Part shown: piece by piece, positions 36,098 to 49,026 of the stretch
Numbering within the stretch: the first letter of the stretch is position 1
How the letters are laid out: each line of letters begins with the position of its first letter
Assembly (NCBI GenBank): GCA_905182985.1
Contig: CAJJDN010000042.1
Coordinates: forward strand, 64,545 to 128,544
Source: Paramecium sonneborni
Taxonomy: Eukaryota; Ciliophora; Oligohymenophorea; Peniculida; Parameciidae
Reading direction: 5' to 3'
DNA length: 64,000 bases
Made by a program: the position numbers and the translations under genes
Notes under the pieces: model-generated
Seen by the model: only the letters and a program-made list of their open reading frames with translations
The model's database searches: none
What the model was told of the DNA's origin: nothing

Positions 36098-37930
36098 ATG
36101 AATACAATTGTTCTTAAATTATTTCGCTTAGCTAAGATGGGATAAAAAGAGGAATTCTTGAACTTAATCTAATTCAAAGGAATAATGAATAAATTGTAAT
36201 ATTTAAATGGAAAATAATTATCTATGATAATATATGCCTATCAAAAATTAAAATTGATGAATTAAGAAACATAATAAGAATTTGAATAATTGTATTTGAA
36301 AAGTGTTAAAAAATTAAATGTTCATGATCATGTAATGTGTGGTTGGTCTCTAAAAAATACTTAAAATAAAGAAGTATAAAATACTTTAATTTAATCATTT
36401 CATGAAAATTGGATCTAAATTAAACAAATGTAATAAACAAAAGCTAATATTGGGTTAATTGCTTATTTAGCTGCAAATGAAAAAAATCCTGAAGATCCAA
36501 TTTGGAAATAGATTGAAGAAGTATTTTATGAAACTATGGAATTCTAAGATTAAAAAAATTTTATGATAATTCTTTATGCTTTTTCTAAAGTTTAACCAAA
36601 AAGTGATTCAATTTGGATATAACTTGAGAAATATATTTGGGGTTAAGGATTTGATTAATTCTCTAGAAGAAATCAAATTCTTATGGTTTATTCATTTGCT
36701 AAAGTTTCTAAAGGTTCGATTCAATTTTGGGAATTAGCAACAAAATAAATCTAAAATCTCAAATTTTAATATTCAGATGATATTTCATTTTGTATTTGGG
36801 CTTTTGCTAAAATGAATATTAATAATGTATAATTTTGGGAGAAGATGATCAATAAATAAGTTTAGATATGGGATAAAGTAACTTTAGCAGATATTGAAAA
36901 TACAACATGGGCTTTAGAAAAAGTTTTATTGACAAACTAAAATATTTGGAATTAAGTCTTATAAAAATAAGTTTCTGATTAACAATCTATTTCGTTAAAA
37001 TATAATGAATTCGATGAAATTCTCACTATTGGAAAAAGATTACATAATTTGAAAATGGATTAGAGTCCATTATTCGTATCTCTATAAAAAAAAATTAAAA
37101 ATTTGTTATCTGAGAAAAAAGTAAATTTTTGTACTTTGCATCGACTACATTTTTTGTCAGTTTTTATTGAAAAAGATAATAATATTTATGATGAAAGCTT
37201 AATATAATAATTAATTATAAGTCTTAATTAAAATTAATCATATAATTCTAACCTTAATTTACTAAATAGTTTAACATTGCTTTTATAGAACTAAACTTTA
37301 GCAAAATTATAAATAAATAATAAACTTCAAGAAGTAATTAATAAATGTTTTACTAATATGCAGTTTCTTGATTTTAAATCTACGATAGATTAAGAAAAAT
37401 ATTTTTGGATTGGATCTTATCTCCTTGAATGTAAATAAGATTAGATTATGCCATTATTTGCATCTGAAAAAATGTATGAGAAAGTAGAACATAATATATC
37501 TCATTTATGTAGTTTAATTAAGATTTTATCAAAATATGAAAATGGTTAAGATTTTTTTAATAGATTAAGAAGATATGATAATCCAAAACCTGATGTTTTT
37601 TTGAGTTTATTTTTCAATATGATTCATAAATATGGATATTTAATCCCTTAAGAAAAATACCAGAAAATTAGAAATATGTTAAAATCAATTAGTTAAACAA
37701 AACAGAAAATGGAAATTTAAAATAAATTTATTGATTTTATTTTAATTAAGAACAATAATATAGTAGAAGATATTAATGAATTGTTAAAAATATAGATATA
37801 AGATTATTTATAATAATATTAAAATGTTATTGAAGTAATTTATTAAATAAAATATTATCTAGGTAGATTTGTAAAAAATATTATAAGAATAAGTGAGTAA
37901 ATAAAGATTAGAGTTCTAATAGTAGATTGA
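36098..37930 (+). CDS. FASTK/OPR-like helical repeat protein, probably organellar RNA-binding
   Basis: An intronless frame of 611 codons begins MNTIVLKLFRLAKMGQK, which looks like a basic amphipathic mitochondrial presequence. The middle has repeating helical units with Trp at a fixed place (DPIWKQIEEVFYE, DSIWIQLEKYIWG, QFWELATKQIQN, QFWEKMINKQV, NIWNQVLQKQV) separated by about 35-40 residues and with helper phrases such as ILYAFSKV and MVYSFAKV. This is the form of FASTK/RAP or octotricopeptide-repeat proteins, which act on mitochondrial RNA. No RAP domain was seen at the C-terminus. The function is inferred from repeat shape only. Confidence 0.65.
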
Positions 37931-38200
37931 TTTAAAAAACCATAAATTTATAGATATTGTAAATATTGACATTTAAGGATAAATTGAAGAAGACAACTAA
38001 AAATGATTGATTATTCTTTATATATGTTTAAAAATGTTTTTAATGAGAATATAAGTTAATTTAATCTGATTGATATGCTTATCAAAATAATATTAGTGTA
38101 AATTTCTTTATGAATAAAAAAATCGAATAAAGTATATTAAATTTCTAATTCTCAGTATAAAAGTATAAACACAAGATTTGATTTTTATTTATTGTATTTT

Positions 38201-39317
38201 CTTAATGAATCAACTGGCTTAGGGTATAAATTATATAAATCTAGGTATTTCGAAGTTTGATATCTTTGGTTAAACGATTACATTAAAAATGAATCAGAAA
38301 AACTACTATAAAACATTCCTTGGTGGTCTTATATCTATTGTGCTATTCATAATAATCCTCACTTTCTTTTCTTCAAATATAAAATCATTCTTCAATAAAG
38401 AAAATCTTTTAGCAACTGTTCTCACTAATTTTGAGGAAATTCCATCATAATCAGTCATAAATGATGCCACATTTTTATTTGCTATTTAAATAGATCAAGA
38501 GAACTTTTTGTAAAGACCATTTTTTTAGATTGAAGTTCTTTAGATATCTGAAACTCGACAAATAAATGGAAGTAAAATAAGAGAGGAATAGTAAATTTAA
38601 TTAGTCCCTTGTACACTTGAAAGATTTACTTCAATCTTTGATTAATATAACAAAAACATTACTTAAGCCTATATAGACCTGAACTTAAATAATTTTCTTT
38701 GTTTTAAGTATTTTCCATTATAATAATTAGAAAAAATACCTCATACATATTGGAAGGAACACATTCAAGTAATTTATTTTAAAATTTTTAAAAGGCATTT
38801 AATTTTCATACCTGAAAATATCTATCAAGAAATGTAATTCAACTAATATATGTGCAAGTGAAGATGAAAGAGATGCAGAAGTAAAATTAAATGGATCATT
38901 TAAAATAAAATTATATACAGTTAATAAAGTTAATATTAATATATATTTATAGATTTTGAATCCCTACAATCCAAGTGATAACTATTTGCAGACTTATATA
39001 GATGATTCTTTCTATTTTAATTTTCTACCTTCAATAATTAGTAAATCAGCTACTCTATTTCTGAAACAATTTCATGTTGAAAGTGATCAAAGTCTTACTC
39101 CGTTTTAATAAATTACTAAAGAAAAATTTTATCTCCTTGACTAATCAGAAATTAGAGAAAGAGTTGAATTCTATAAGGAAGGAAATGTAGAAATAGCATC
39201 TATTATTTTAAGAAAAAGTCCATACAAAACAGAAATCTTTAGAAGCTATCTTAAAATAGACAATCTTCTTTCAAATTTAGGTGGTATGCAATAAATATTC
39301 TTTTTCTTCTTAGGAAT
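38201..39317 (+). repeat. Direct duplication B, copy 1 (1117 bp)
   Basis: Identical by eye to 39319-40435, with a single N at 39318 between them. It begins four bases before the start codon of the membrane-protein gene and contains its 5' half. Same interpretation as duplication A: an unmerged contig overlap. Confidence 0.9.
38205..39317 (+). pseudogene. Truncated duplicate of the membrane-protein gene
   Basis: Repeats the first 1113 bases of the gene at 39323, from MNQLAQGINYINLG to GGMQQIFFFLGI, and stops at the N. It has no 3' end of its own. It is almost certainly an assembly duplicate, not a second gene. Confidence 0.85.
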
Positions 39318-39318
39318 N

Positions 39319-40435
39319 CTTAATGAATCAACTGGCTTAGGGTATAAATTATATAAATCTAGGTATTTCGAAGTTTGATATCTTTGGTTAAACGATTACA
39401 TTAAAAATGAATCAGAAAAACTACTATAAAACATTCCTTGGTGGTCTTATATCTATTGTGCTATTCATAATAATCCTCACTTTCTTTTCTTCAAATATAA
39501 AATCATTCTTCAATAAAGAAAATCTTTTAGCAACTGTTCTCACTAATTTTGAGGAAATTCCATCATAATCAGTCATAAATGATGCCACATTTTTATTTGC
39601 TATTTAAATAGATCAAGAGAACTTTTTGTAAAGACCATTTTTTTAGATTGAAGTTCTTTAGATATCTGAAACTCGACAAATAAATGGAAGTAAAATAAGA
39701 GAGGAATAGTAAATTTAATTAGTCCCTTGTACACTTGAAAGATTTACTTCAATCTTTGATTAATATAACAAAAACATTACTTAAGCCTATATAGACCTGA
39801 ACTTAAATAATTTTCTTTGTTTTAAGTATTTTCCATTATAATAATTAGAAAAAATACCTCATACATATTGGAAGGAACACATTCAAGTAATTTATTTTAA
39901 AATTTTTAAAAGGCATTTAATTTTCATACCTGAAAATATCTATCAAGAAATGTAATTCAACTAATATATGTGCAAGTGAAGATGAAAGAGATGCAGAAGT
40001 AAAATTAAATGGATCATTTAAAATAAAATTATATACAGTTAATAAAGTTAATATTAATATATATTTATAGATTTTGAATCCCTACAATCCAAGTGATAAC
40101 TATTTGCAGACTTATATAGATGATTCTTTCTATTTTAATTTTCTACCTTCAATAATTAGTAAATCAGCTACTCTATTTCTGAAACAATTTCATGTTGAAA
40201 GTGATCAAAGTCTTACTCCGTTTTAATAAATTACTAAAGAAAAATTTTATCTCCTTGACTAATCAGAAATTAGAGAAAGAGTTGAATTCTATAAGGAAGG
40301 AAATGTAGAAATAGCATCTATTATTTTAAGAAAAAGTCCATACAAAACAGAAATCTTTAGAAGCTATCTTAAAATAGACAATCTTCTTTCAAATTTAGGT
40401 GGTATGCAATAAATATTCTTTTTCTTCTTAGGAAT
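39319..40435 (+). repeat. Direct duplication B, copy 2 (1117 bp)
   Basis: Second copy of the block at 38201-39317. It joins unique sequence on its right, where the gene continues. Confidence 0.9.
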
Positions 40436-41542
40436 AATCTTAGCTTTATATAACAGATTTTAATGTATTTAAAAATTGTATTTTAGTGTTGATTGAATTA
40501 GCAAATAAACTTTATGAATTTATGTTAGTAGAAAAATAATCTAAAAGAATGCATGAAAATAATCTTAATCTTGTAAATCAATTAATAACTGAGAGATAGT
40601 ATCTTGATTCTAAAAATAATGAATGTGATGCACACGTTTAACTATTAAACTAAAGTCATATTAATTAAAAAGACAATAATCTTAAATTAAAATTTTCAGA
40701 TTAAAAACAAGTATTTATCTAGGGAAATCGTAATTTTAAAGGTTATGTTAAAAAAACAACTAAATTATATGATGATGAATCAAAAAAGGCTTATCTTAGT
40801 CATATAAATAATGGATTAGAATATTTTTAATCTTAAATAAATCTCTTAATAAAAAGAGCAAAACCAATTAAATTAAGTTTACAAATACTAATTAATTATA
40901 TTTCATGTTAGATTTTATTTCGAAATAAACCAAAAATTATATTAATGAATAAAGCTATGTAAATATTATATTTATTTTTAGGAATCAATTATCGAAATAA
41001 ATTGATTTGTTTAATATCTTAACTAAATTAAATGAAATAGATAAATTAAAAGAAGTTCTCCTGACATCTGAATAATAACTTTTATTTGATTTTACACCCA
41101 AACCTATAATATCTTTGGATTATAAGGATGCTAAGATTAATCGATCTCTTATAGAACAAACATCCAGATGTGATTTTGATATAGAGTAAGGATATTTTAT
41201 TAAAATACTAGAATTTTAAAAAAAGAGAATAAAATCTAAGTAGGAGAAATATACACCAAAAGTATTCATCTTAAAGCTGATTCATAATTATATGAACGTA
41301 TATACAAAGTAATAATAATTATTAAATTGATTTAGGCATACGATAAAGTTTTAAATGGTATTACAGTTTCTAATTAATATGAATAGTAAATAAACAAATA
41401 ATTAATCAATTAATTAGGAGCTGAAGTTTAAACCATATTTAAATTATCAAAACTTATTGATTTTTCGGTCTCATTATCTAGAACCTTTAGAAGAAAAGGG
41501 TAAATATTCTAATAAGAAAAATTTGAACCTATAAGTCCTTGA
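39323..41542 (+). CDS. Ciliate multi-segment membrane protein, unknown function
   Basis: After a short N-terminus (start MNQLAQGINYINLGISKFDI) comes a hydrophobic helix (FLGGLISIVLFIIILTFF). A large, probably extracytoplasmic region follows, and a second hydrophobic helix (LGGMQQIFFFLGIILALY) lies at about 40400-40450. The C-terminal 300 residues are cytosolic and charged. The pattern FDIFGQTI...YYKTFLGGLIS is one I associate with a ciliate-specific family. Introns seen: 25 nt and 33 nt before LNPYNPSD, 22 nt after NRFQ, 23 nt after KAM, 26 nt after DIE and 27 nt after RIYK; each restores the frame. The true gene is this copy; the upstream half-copy is an artefact. Confidence 0.75.
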
Positions 41543-41738
41543 AACTTTTACAAATATGATTAAATAATCGTGAATATAATTTAATCTTATAATTTATTAT
41601 TTATCTTTTTTATTATAATTGTATTTATAATTAGAAATGAGAATATAAAAATATAAACACTAAAACTGATGAATTATTATTAAATAATGATTTATTTTAA
41701 AGTGAATGTAATATTATGAATATAGAAGAATGTTATAT
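41543..41738. other. 196-bp convergent spacer
   Basis: Lies between the stops of the membrane-protein gene and the next, minus-strand, gene. AT-rich, with no feature recognised. Confidence 0.5.
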
Positions 41739-42424
41739 TCATTTGTATTACCTTAAGTTGATTTTTTATGTTCTAGCACTTAATGGTTGATTTGTAATAC
41801 TTAAAGATATTTAATCTTTTTTTGATTCAGCATTTATAAAAAGTGTTTTGTAACAACTCATAATACCCTAACTTACTGCTGCTTAAAATTAAGCATTATC
41901 ATTTGTAAGTTTACGAGTACTTTTAACTTAAACCTTAGGATTAGATATCTCTTGAATAGTTATTTCTTTATCCATTCTAAAACTTTTTTTATTTTCATTC
42001 ATTTAATTTGATTTATTGTAAAGATTGAATTTTCTAACAAAAGTAACTTCAATATTGTCTTGATTCTGATTAATTTATGGTGAGATTTTCTTATAAATGA
42101 CTCCTTATTTAATTTTGCAGGGATCTTAATATTCTCTTGAGTTCATTTTAATCAATTTTTATGAAGAAAACTTAGTTGTATGTTCTTCTAATAAAGTAAT
42201 ATGAGTTACATACTTATTTTTTCAACTTAATCACTTGGTGAAAATTGTCTGAAAGACTAAAATTATAAGTTGCTGCTATTAGAATCTTGTTAAGTAGAAC
42301 AAGTTAGACTTTAAAAATTCTTTCTGCTTGCCATAAAACTATATTTCTAGAAGTCAATATTAGCTTTAATGGATTGTTTTTTTGATTTTAAACTAGTTTC
42401 TTTTTTTACAGATTAATTTCTCAT
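41739..42424 (-). CDS. Unknown basic protein
   Basis: It starts MRNQSVKKETSLKSKKQ and ends INLRQYK at TGA 41739-41741, about 220 residues. One 26-nt intron (GTATGTAA...TTTATTAG) joins VEKI to KEHTTKFSS. The protein is rich in Lys, Ser, Gln and Asn, with no hydrophobic segment or known motif. It is probably a disordered, perhaps cytoskeleton-associated, protein, but nothing shows this directly. Confidence 0.6.
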
Positions 42425-42677
42425 TTTATTTAATACAACTATTTTAAATCGTATTGCATAAAAATTCATGATTATAAATAATTAAAAAATTTAAAAAAGA
42501 ACTTTTTATAAATAATTATAATATACTTTTATTAATGTGTTTTCAAACTTTTATAGTTTACCATTTCTATTATTATTTACAATTAATATATAAATATATA
42601 TATAAAATTAATCGATATCAATTTTATTTATTGATTGAAATCTCATATTGAAAAAATATTAATAATTATTGTTAAAA

Positions 42678-42884
42678 ATGAATCGACATAAAAAACAATT
42701 AAGTTTACCTGGCTCATATTTACCTGTAATATTGGAAAAAAAGACTGCCAAAAGAACTTCAACTTATTAGGATCCTCTCAGTAAATCTCCAGAAATCAAG
42801 AAATTAGAAGCCTTTTTATTAGAGACTTATACAAAGAAGTAAAAAATATCACAAAAATTCTATCTCTTTAAACCGTTACAATGA
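42678..42884 (+). CDS. Small basic protein, unknown
   Basis: An intronless 69-codon frame, MNRHKKQLSLPGSYLPV to FYLFKPLQ. Lys-rich with a Pro-Gly-Ser segment. The reading has normal codon variety and is close to the next gene (29 bp), which supports it, but it is short and unrecognised. Confidence 0.5.
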
Positions 42885-42913
42885 ATGTTTGACTCATAAT
42901 TTTATATTATTAA

Positions 42914-44014
42914 ATGAATAAAGTTGAATTGCCATCTAATTTGAGAATCTAAAATTTTTTGTAAAATGAACTAACAAAAACAGATAAATATGTTAAATAA
43001 CATGTAAAAATTTCTACAAAAATTTATTTTTAGGAGAAAGAGCTTAATACTCTATAAAAATACTAAAAAATAATTTCATAAAACTGTCAATCCAATAAAG
43101 AGAAATTATCACAATTATTTTCAAAATAATTTGAACTTGATTAACAATTGAAGGAAAAAAATAATCAAGTAATAAAATTATAATAGATATAGTTAAAACA
43201 AAAGAGATTTTTGAATGAGTAAAGTTATCTTTAATAATAAAAAGAGAAAGATTATTTATAAGCATTGGATTCTTATTGGAGTTATTAATAAAATTTTTAT
43301 CCAAATATTGATTATATGTCAGACTCAGTTGAGAAATCTCGATAACAATTAGTATAATATTATGAACATCAATTATCTTTAGAAGAAAATTAATCTGAGA
43401 GGAATTAAATAAAATAAAAAATATTTTAATTAAGAGATGCATAAGTACTTAATTTATAATATTTGCAAGATTAAATATAATAAATGTAGAAGCATAGAAG
43501 GTAAAATAAAAAAAGCAGAAAAATTAAGAATATAGAGATTTGATACTTCAGTAGAAAAAATTAAAAAACATGAATAACACATTTTAGATGTGATGTATCA
43601 GAACTAAATTTTAAGTGAAAGAAAGTCTGATTATTTTAAAAATAAAATTCATATGTTAAAGGAGAAACTTTGTTTATCTGAATTAGAATAAGGATAGAAA
43701 AGATTAGATTAAGTTTCAAAAGCAATTGAAAAAGATAATCATAGATTAAAAGTTAATTTGTTAAAATATTTTAGGTAAAAGTTAATTGTGAAAAAATAAA
43801 TCAACAAAATGATTCAATACATATTAATCATTTAGAAGATAAATTAAATAAAATAAGTTCATTAGAGGAAATAAAAAAAATCTTAAAAAAAGGTAGACAT
43901 TAGATAACCAACAATATGTAATAATAGAAAAGTGAAATTGTTTAGTAGATAGATGATCTGAGAAATTCCTCTTTAAAATCAAGTATTTATTAAAGTTAAT
44001 TGTTATATTATTGA
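42914..44014 (+). CDS. Coiled-coil protein, unknown
   Basis: It starts MNKVELPSNLRIQNFLQNE and consists almost wholly of Glu/Lys/Gln/Leu coiled coil, ending SSIYQSQLLYY. Introns of 30 nt (after YVKQH), 28 nt (after KHRR) and 23 nt (after HRLK) restore one frame. The length is about 340 residues. It resembles the many small coiled-coil proteins of basal bodies and the cortex of ciliates, but no specific family can be named. Confidence 0.65.
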
Positions 44015-44036
44015 TTTTATAAAATTAAAATAAAAT

Positions 44037-45052
44037 ATGAAACCATAAAAAAGCATCATCAAAGAACTCAAAACTTACTAACAAGATCTTTATAAATCAG
44101 GAAGAGAAGGAAAATAATTTAGCATTAGTGATTTTCCTAATATTTCAAGGAAACCAATAGAATGGACAGATTGTGATTAGTTTATAAAACTTCGATAATA
44201 AAAATGTGATAAGAAATTAGCTATTAGATTATGTTAGTAATATAAGATCCATAGATCTTAGTAACAATTTTATGAGACTTTACATAATGTGAATATGGAG
44301 AATGTTGGATTTAAAAAGATATAAAGTGTAATAATATTAATCTAATATAGTCAACTTCATTTTTATTAAGATAGATTCGATAAAATTAATTTGTTAAATA
44401 AAAATTTAGAATGGAATTTTAAGAGACCTAAATTGAAAATAAAATGTCTACAATTTTAGATAATTCGTTTCAGAAATTTTAAAAATCTTTAGATAAACAT
44501 TTAGAAATTGAGAAAGATTAATCTCATAAATTTAATTTAAAATATATGACAAAGGAAGAATTATATTCAAAATTATAGAAATTGTAAATTATATCAAAAT
44601 TTAAGAAAAGTTATTCCAAAATAAAATCTATCCATGGATCATTCTCCAACTATCAATTCTTTACATTTAAATTTATTAAATCCTTCAGGAAATTCTGTAA
44701 AATATTTATCTATTAAAAGGTACATATTTCACAAACTGAACGTATGTCATCAAAACAATTTATTCCTTATTCTACTGTAAGAGAAAATAGAGAATCAAAT
44801 GCTAGTATTAAATAGTAATTTACGAAATTATAAAATTATCGACATAGCAATCCATCTTTTAAAATAATCAAATAAAATTAAGAAGTTAGAGCATCACTTA
44901 ACTTTTAAGTCAATTTAACCAAAGAAATTAAAAGCATGCAACTTATAGGTAATCAAAATGATATACCAGAAACTAAAAAAGTACATAAAAGGCATTTAAC
45001 TAATTATGATATCACAGGAAACACAGGCATTTTTTAATAAATAAATTGTTGA
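44037..45052 (+). CDS. Unknown protein with FIKLRQxxCDK motif (paralogue 1)
   Basis: It starts MKPQKSIIKELKTYQQDLYK. Around residue 50 it carries DCDQFIKLRQQKCDKKLAIR, followed by a helical region and a Ser/Asn-rich tail ending GNTGIFQQINC. Introns of about 23 nt (after IQS), 22 nt (after LQKL) and 23 nt (after SGNS) restore the frame. The FIKLRQ..CDK motif recurs in the next gene, so the two look like diverged tandem duplicates. No function is recognisable. Confidence 0.65.
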
Positions 45053-45139
45053 ATTAAATATAAATTTTTCTTTAAATATAAATTAATTAAAACTTTATAA
45101 ACATTTTAGATTAATTAACTTTAAAGAATATTGTCTAAA

Positions 45140-46152
45140 ATGAAAGTTCAAAGAAGAAGCCTTTCTAAGGAAATAAAAGCATAAAGATCATTATTATTTA
45201 AGTATCTTTTAATATTATAAAGTTAATCAGTAGTTTCTTCTATATGTCCCAAAATGTACTAAAACTAATTAATTGATTATAAAAATGTTGAAACCTTTAT
45301 AAAACTTAGATAAATGAATTGTGACAAGAGTATATCATTGCTTAATTGTTCAAAATAAATAAATAGAATAGATGAATCAATGATTTAAGTTAAATGTAAT
45401 AATAAAGAAGTAGTTGATAATTCTAATAATGTAAGATATTATAAATATAATTAGACTAGAAACATAGCTAGATAGGTGTTAAAAGAATGTTTATAAAGAA
45501 GAAAATAAAAATTGGTGAGAACAGATGACTTATTTGAAAATTCTTATTTACTTGAGGAAAAATCTGCAAATGATTACTAAAGTTCACTTAACAAACATAT
45601 TGAGGATTCCAAGTAATTATAAGGGTCAATCTAATTTAATTTAGAAAAATTATCAAGACATTAACTTTATTAAAAGTTAAAAGATTTGTAATTTTTATTT
45701 TTGAATATTAGAAACAAAAACTTTAATCTAAATCAAAAATAAGAAATTAGCAATGAAAAATATGAATTCTCAAATCAGAAAAAGTTAAATTTAATGGAAG
45801 TATAAATAAATCTAAAAATTAGATAACTTTGCATAGTACTGTAGAACCTAGTAATACAGAGATTTCTCCTATTACTATATTTAATGATACACAAAATAAA
45901 ATAATTAAGGATAAATTAAAATTATTAGTATCCCCTTTAAATCCTATTTAAAATCATAAAAAAAGACAATCAACAATTCCTTACTTTCCAAAAAATGCAT
46001 TAAACATAAAATTAAATTAGATTAATTTTATGAATTAAGATAATTAAAATCTTACATCAACTAATACAAGTAATATTAATTCGTTAATGAGAAATAAATC
46101 TTATCTTTATAGTCGAGAAATAAAAAGAATTCACATTCATAGTGAATCATGA
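45140..46152 (+). CDS. Unknown protein with FIKLRQxxCDK motif (paralogue 2)
   Basis: It starts MKVQRRSLSKEIKAQRS, has NVETFIKLRQMNCDKSISLL at about residue 45, then a charged helical middle and a Ser/Asn-rich end (SREIKRIHIHSES). Introns of 21 nt near the start and 23 nt before ITLHSTVEPS were placed. Order and spacing of the motif match the upstream gene, 88 bp away on the same strand. The shared motif may be the only conserved core. Confidence 0.65.
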
Positions 46153-46236
46153 TTAATTAATTTATTTAATTTATTTTAAAAATAATTTTGAAATTTATTA
46201 CTCTGCATATTTTACTAAAAAATTATATTTATAAAC

Positions 46237-48974
46237 TCAACTCAAATCAAATCCAGATCCTGATTCTTTTAATGATTTTAACAATTTTTCTCTTACAATT
46301 TCTTTTGAATTATATTCTGGTAAATCAATTCTATTAAAACTAATAAAATAAATAATAAAATATTACCATGCATGAGCTTTAATAAAATGTTCAGAATTAA
46401 AATCTTTCGATATTGAAAATTTTTTAGGTCCATTTGGTCCTCTTAAATTTTTAAATCCTCCAAATGGAACTAAAGGACTACCAGTTGAGAACATTAAAAA
46501 ATCTGATTTTTCTGAATCACTTAAAGTTTTTAAAACTTCCCAAAACCATAAAACAGTCTAATTATTTTTGTCATAATTCACATATTCTGTATTTGCCTAA
46601 AGATCATCAACTAAATTATAATATAATAATTTTTACCATCTACTTATGGAACTCCAATAATTAATTTCTATAAATCTCTCCAATCCATATAAGAAAAATA
46701 CTCTTTAGGTATAATATCAAAGAATCCTTCTCTTAAAACTTGAATTTAACCTTTAATTTCATCTAACATCATCTTTTTACTAATTACTTCACATATTAAT
46801 CTTTTATGTTTGACAGTAACATTAGACTATAATTATAAAAATACTTCTTATAATTTAATTTATTTAAGAGCTTCATCACTTAATTATCTTTTCTTATTCT
46901 TTCTTATTAATCTTTTCTTTTCTCTATTTTCCATATCTTCAGCAGTAATATCTTCTGATCTTTTCTTTTATTATTAATCTTCTTAGTCTTTATTCTTTTA
47001 TAAAAAATATTAAATCAAATCTTATTTAAAAGGAACTTCTTAATTTTATTTTTATTTTTCTTATTATTATAATTATTTTGGTTAATCCTTTTATTTTGAT
47101 TAATCTTATTAAACTTTTTCTCCTTATTATTGTTAATCTAATTATTTCTGTTATTCAATTTATTAATCCTATTAAATTTCTATTGGATTTTTCTCCAAAT
47201 ATTCTTAAAGAATATCAGCAAAAATGTACTTTTTATGATATTCAATAAATTAAGCATATTCTTCTGGAATCCAAAATTCAAATAAATCTTTATATTAAAC
47301 TTAAGTATCATCATTCATAAATTTAATAAAAGTATCATAATAACCTTCATTATAATGTTCTAAATCATCAAAATTAGGTTTCTTTTAAAGAATCATTTTA
47401 AAAATAGTTGGAATAAAATATACAGGTAATAATAATCCATCATAAATACTTTTTGCTACAATTCTACCTAAAAGTCTATAATAATTCATATCTTCATTAG
47501 CTTTTTTATTTTGATTAATTTTATAAAATCTTTTTGTAGTCAATTCAAATTTATCAGTTTATAATATATCTTTTACAAGATTTGTCATCCATTCTTTTCT
47601 AATTCCTCCTTCATCTTATCCTCTTTCTCCTTAATATCTTATTTTAATCTCACTTCTTCTAAATTTATTTTTTTCAACTTGTAAAACTTTTTCTAATGAT
47701 TATTATAATCTTGATTCTCTTACAATATTAAATTCAATAGTTTCACTCTATCTTCCCCTTTATTTTTAATTAGGTTTTTCATTTATTCTTAAAGTTTCTA
47801 AATCCATCTCAAAAAAGTGTTTCTTATTTTCAAAAGAAACAATCTAACTCATTTTAAAAAATACAAAACCCAGTGGATCAATTTCTTTAAATAATTTTAT
47901 TGGATTTTATGAATAACTTAATTTCAAATCTTAAGTTATTTACTATAATCGTTAATTAATCAAATAATTGATTATCCTCTTTCCATTTATACATAAATAT
48001 GTAAATAATTCATCAATTTTCATTTACATTTCATTCTCATTTCTTACTGATGAAAATGATCTCTTTAAATGGATTGTTTATGTTTATAATAATCCAAATT
48101 AAAGAGAATTCGTAGCTGAACCACTTAAATTCCTCTCAAAAAAATTTGTCTCTGAATTAATTTTTTCTGTATATTCTTAAGAATTTAGTTCTTCATGCAC
48201 ATTTTAATAGAGTCTTAAAAAACATTCTAAAAGTGGATAAAGTTTTTTCTATAATAATTCTAATGATCTAGATCCTTTGTAATTAAAAATTAAAAGTAAA
48301 GTTTCAACAACATTTAACCATAAATGATGTGTTTATCTAGTTTATAAAAAATTAATAAATTTAGTTCTAATATCTTTTTTAACTGATTAATCAATATCAC
48401 TTGTAGTATCAATACTTTTACCTTATTAATTTAATTTAAATTTCTTTTTATCCATCTAAATTTATTATCTGGTTTATGTAGAACTTGGTTTACTAGCTAA
48501 TTTATTAGTTTAATCTGAAATCATTAAATCAAGATTGAGAAATCCTGTAATTGCAATAAAGCATCTTTAAATAATATTTGGATCAGGAGTTTTTTAATTT
48601 AACTCTTTGATTATTTCATTTTCTATATTGTTAAGTACTTAATATTGTTCAGGATCATAATCTTTCATCTTTTCTCTTTGATTTGTTATTTCTCGAAGTT
48701 ATTTTCTTTTTTTATCTAATTCAAAGTTAAATATTTTTGATTGTTGAATGATATATTTTGTTAATTCATTAATTGCATGTTCTATTTTTAATTTATCATT
48801 TGCATAAGAATTCAAAATATTAATAATTTCATTAGAATTTCCTTCTCTTAATAATGGGTTATTAAGACTTTTGCACAGAGATGTAATAATATCAATTTCA
48901 ACATGAGAAATTTTTGCACTAACTTTTCTTTCCCTTTTAGATAATTATTAATTGAATTCATTTTCATCTAATTC

Positions 48975-49026
<52 letters not shown>

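Noticed and set aside
43044..43442. Minus-strand frame of 132 codons
   Set aside because: It is the reverse of a plus-strand coiled-coil exon; its Ile/Leu/Phe-rich content is what the complement of Lys/Glu/Asn codons gives.
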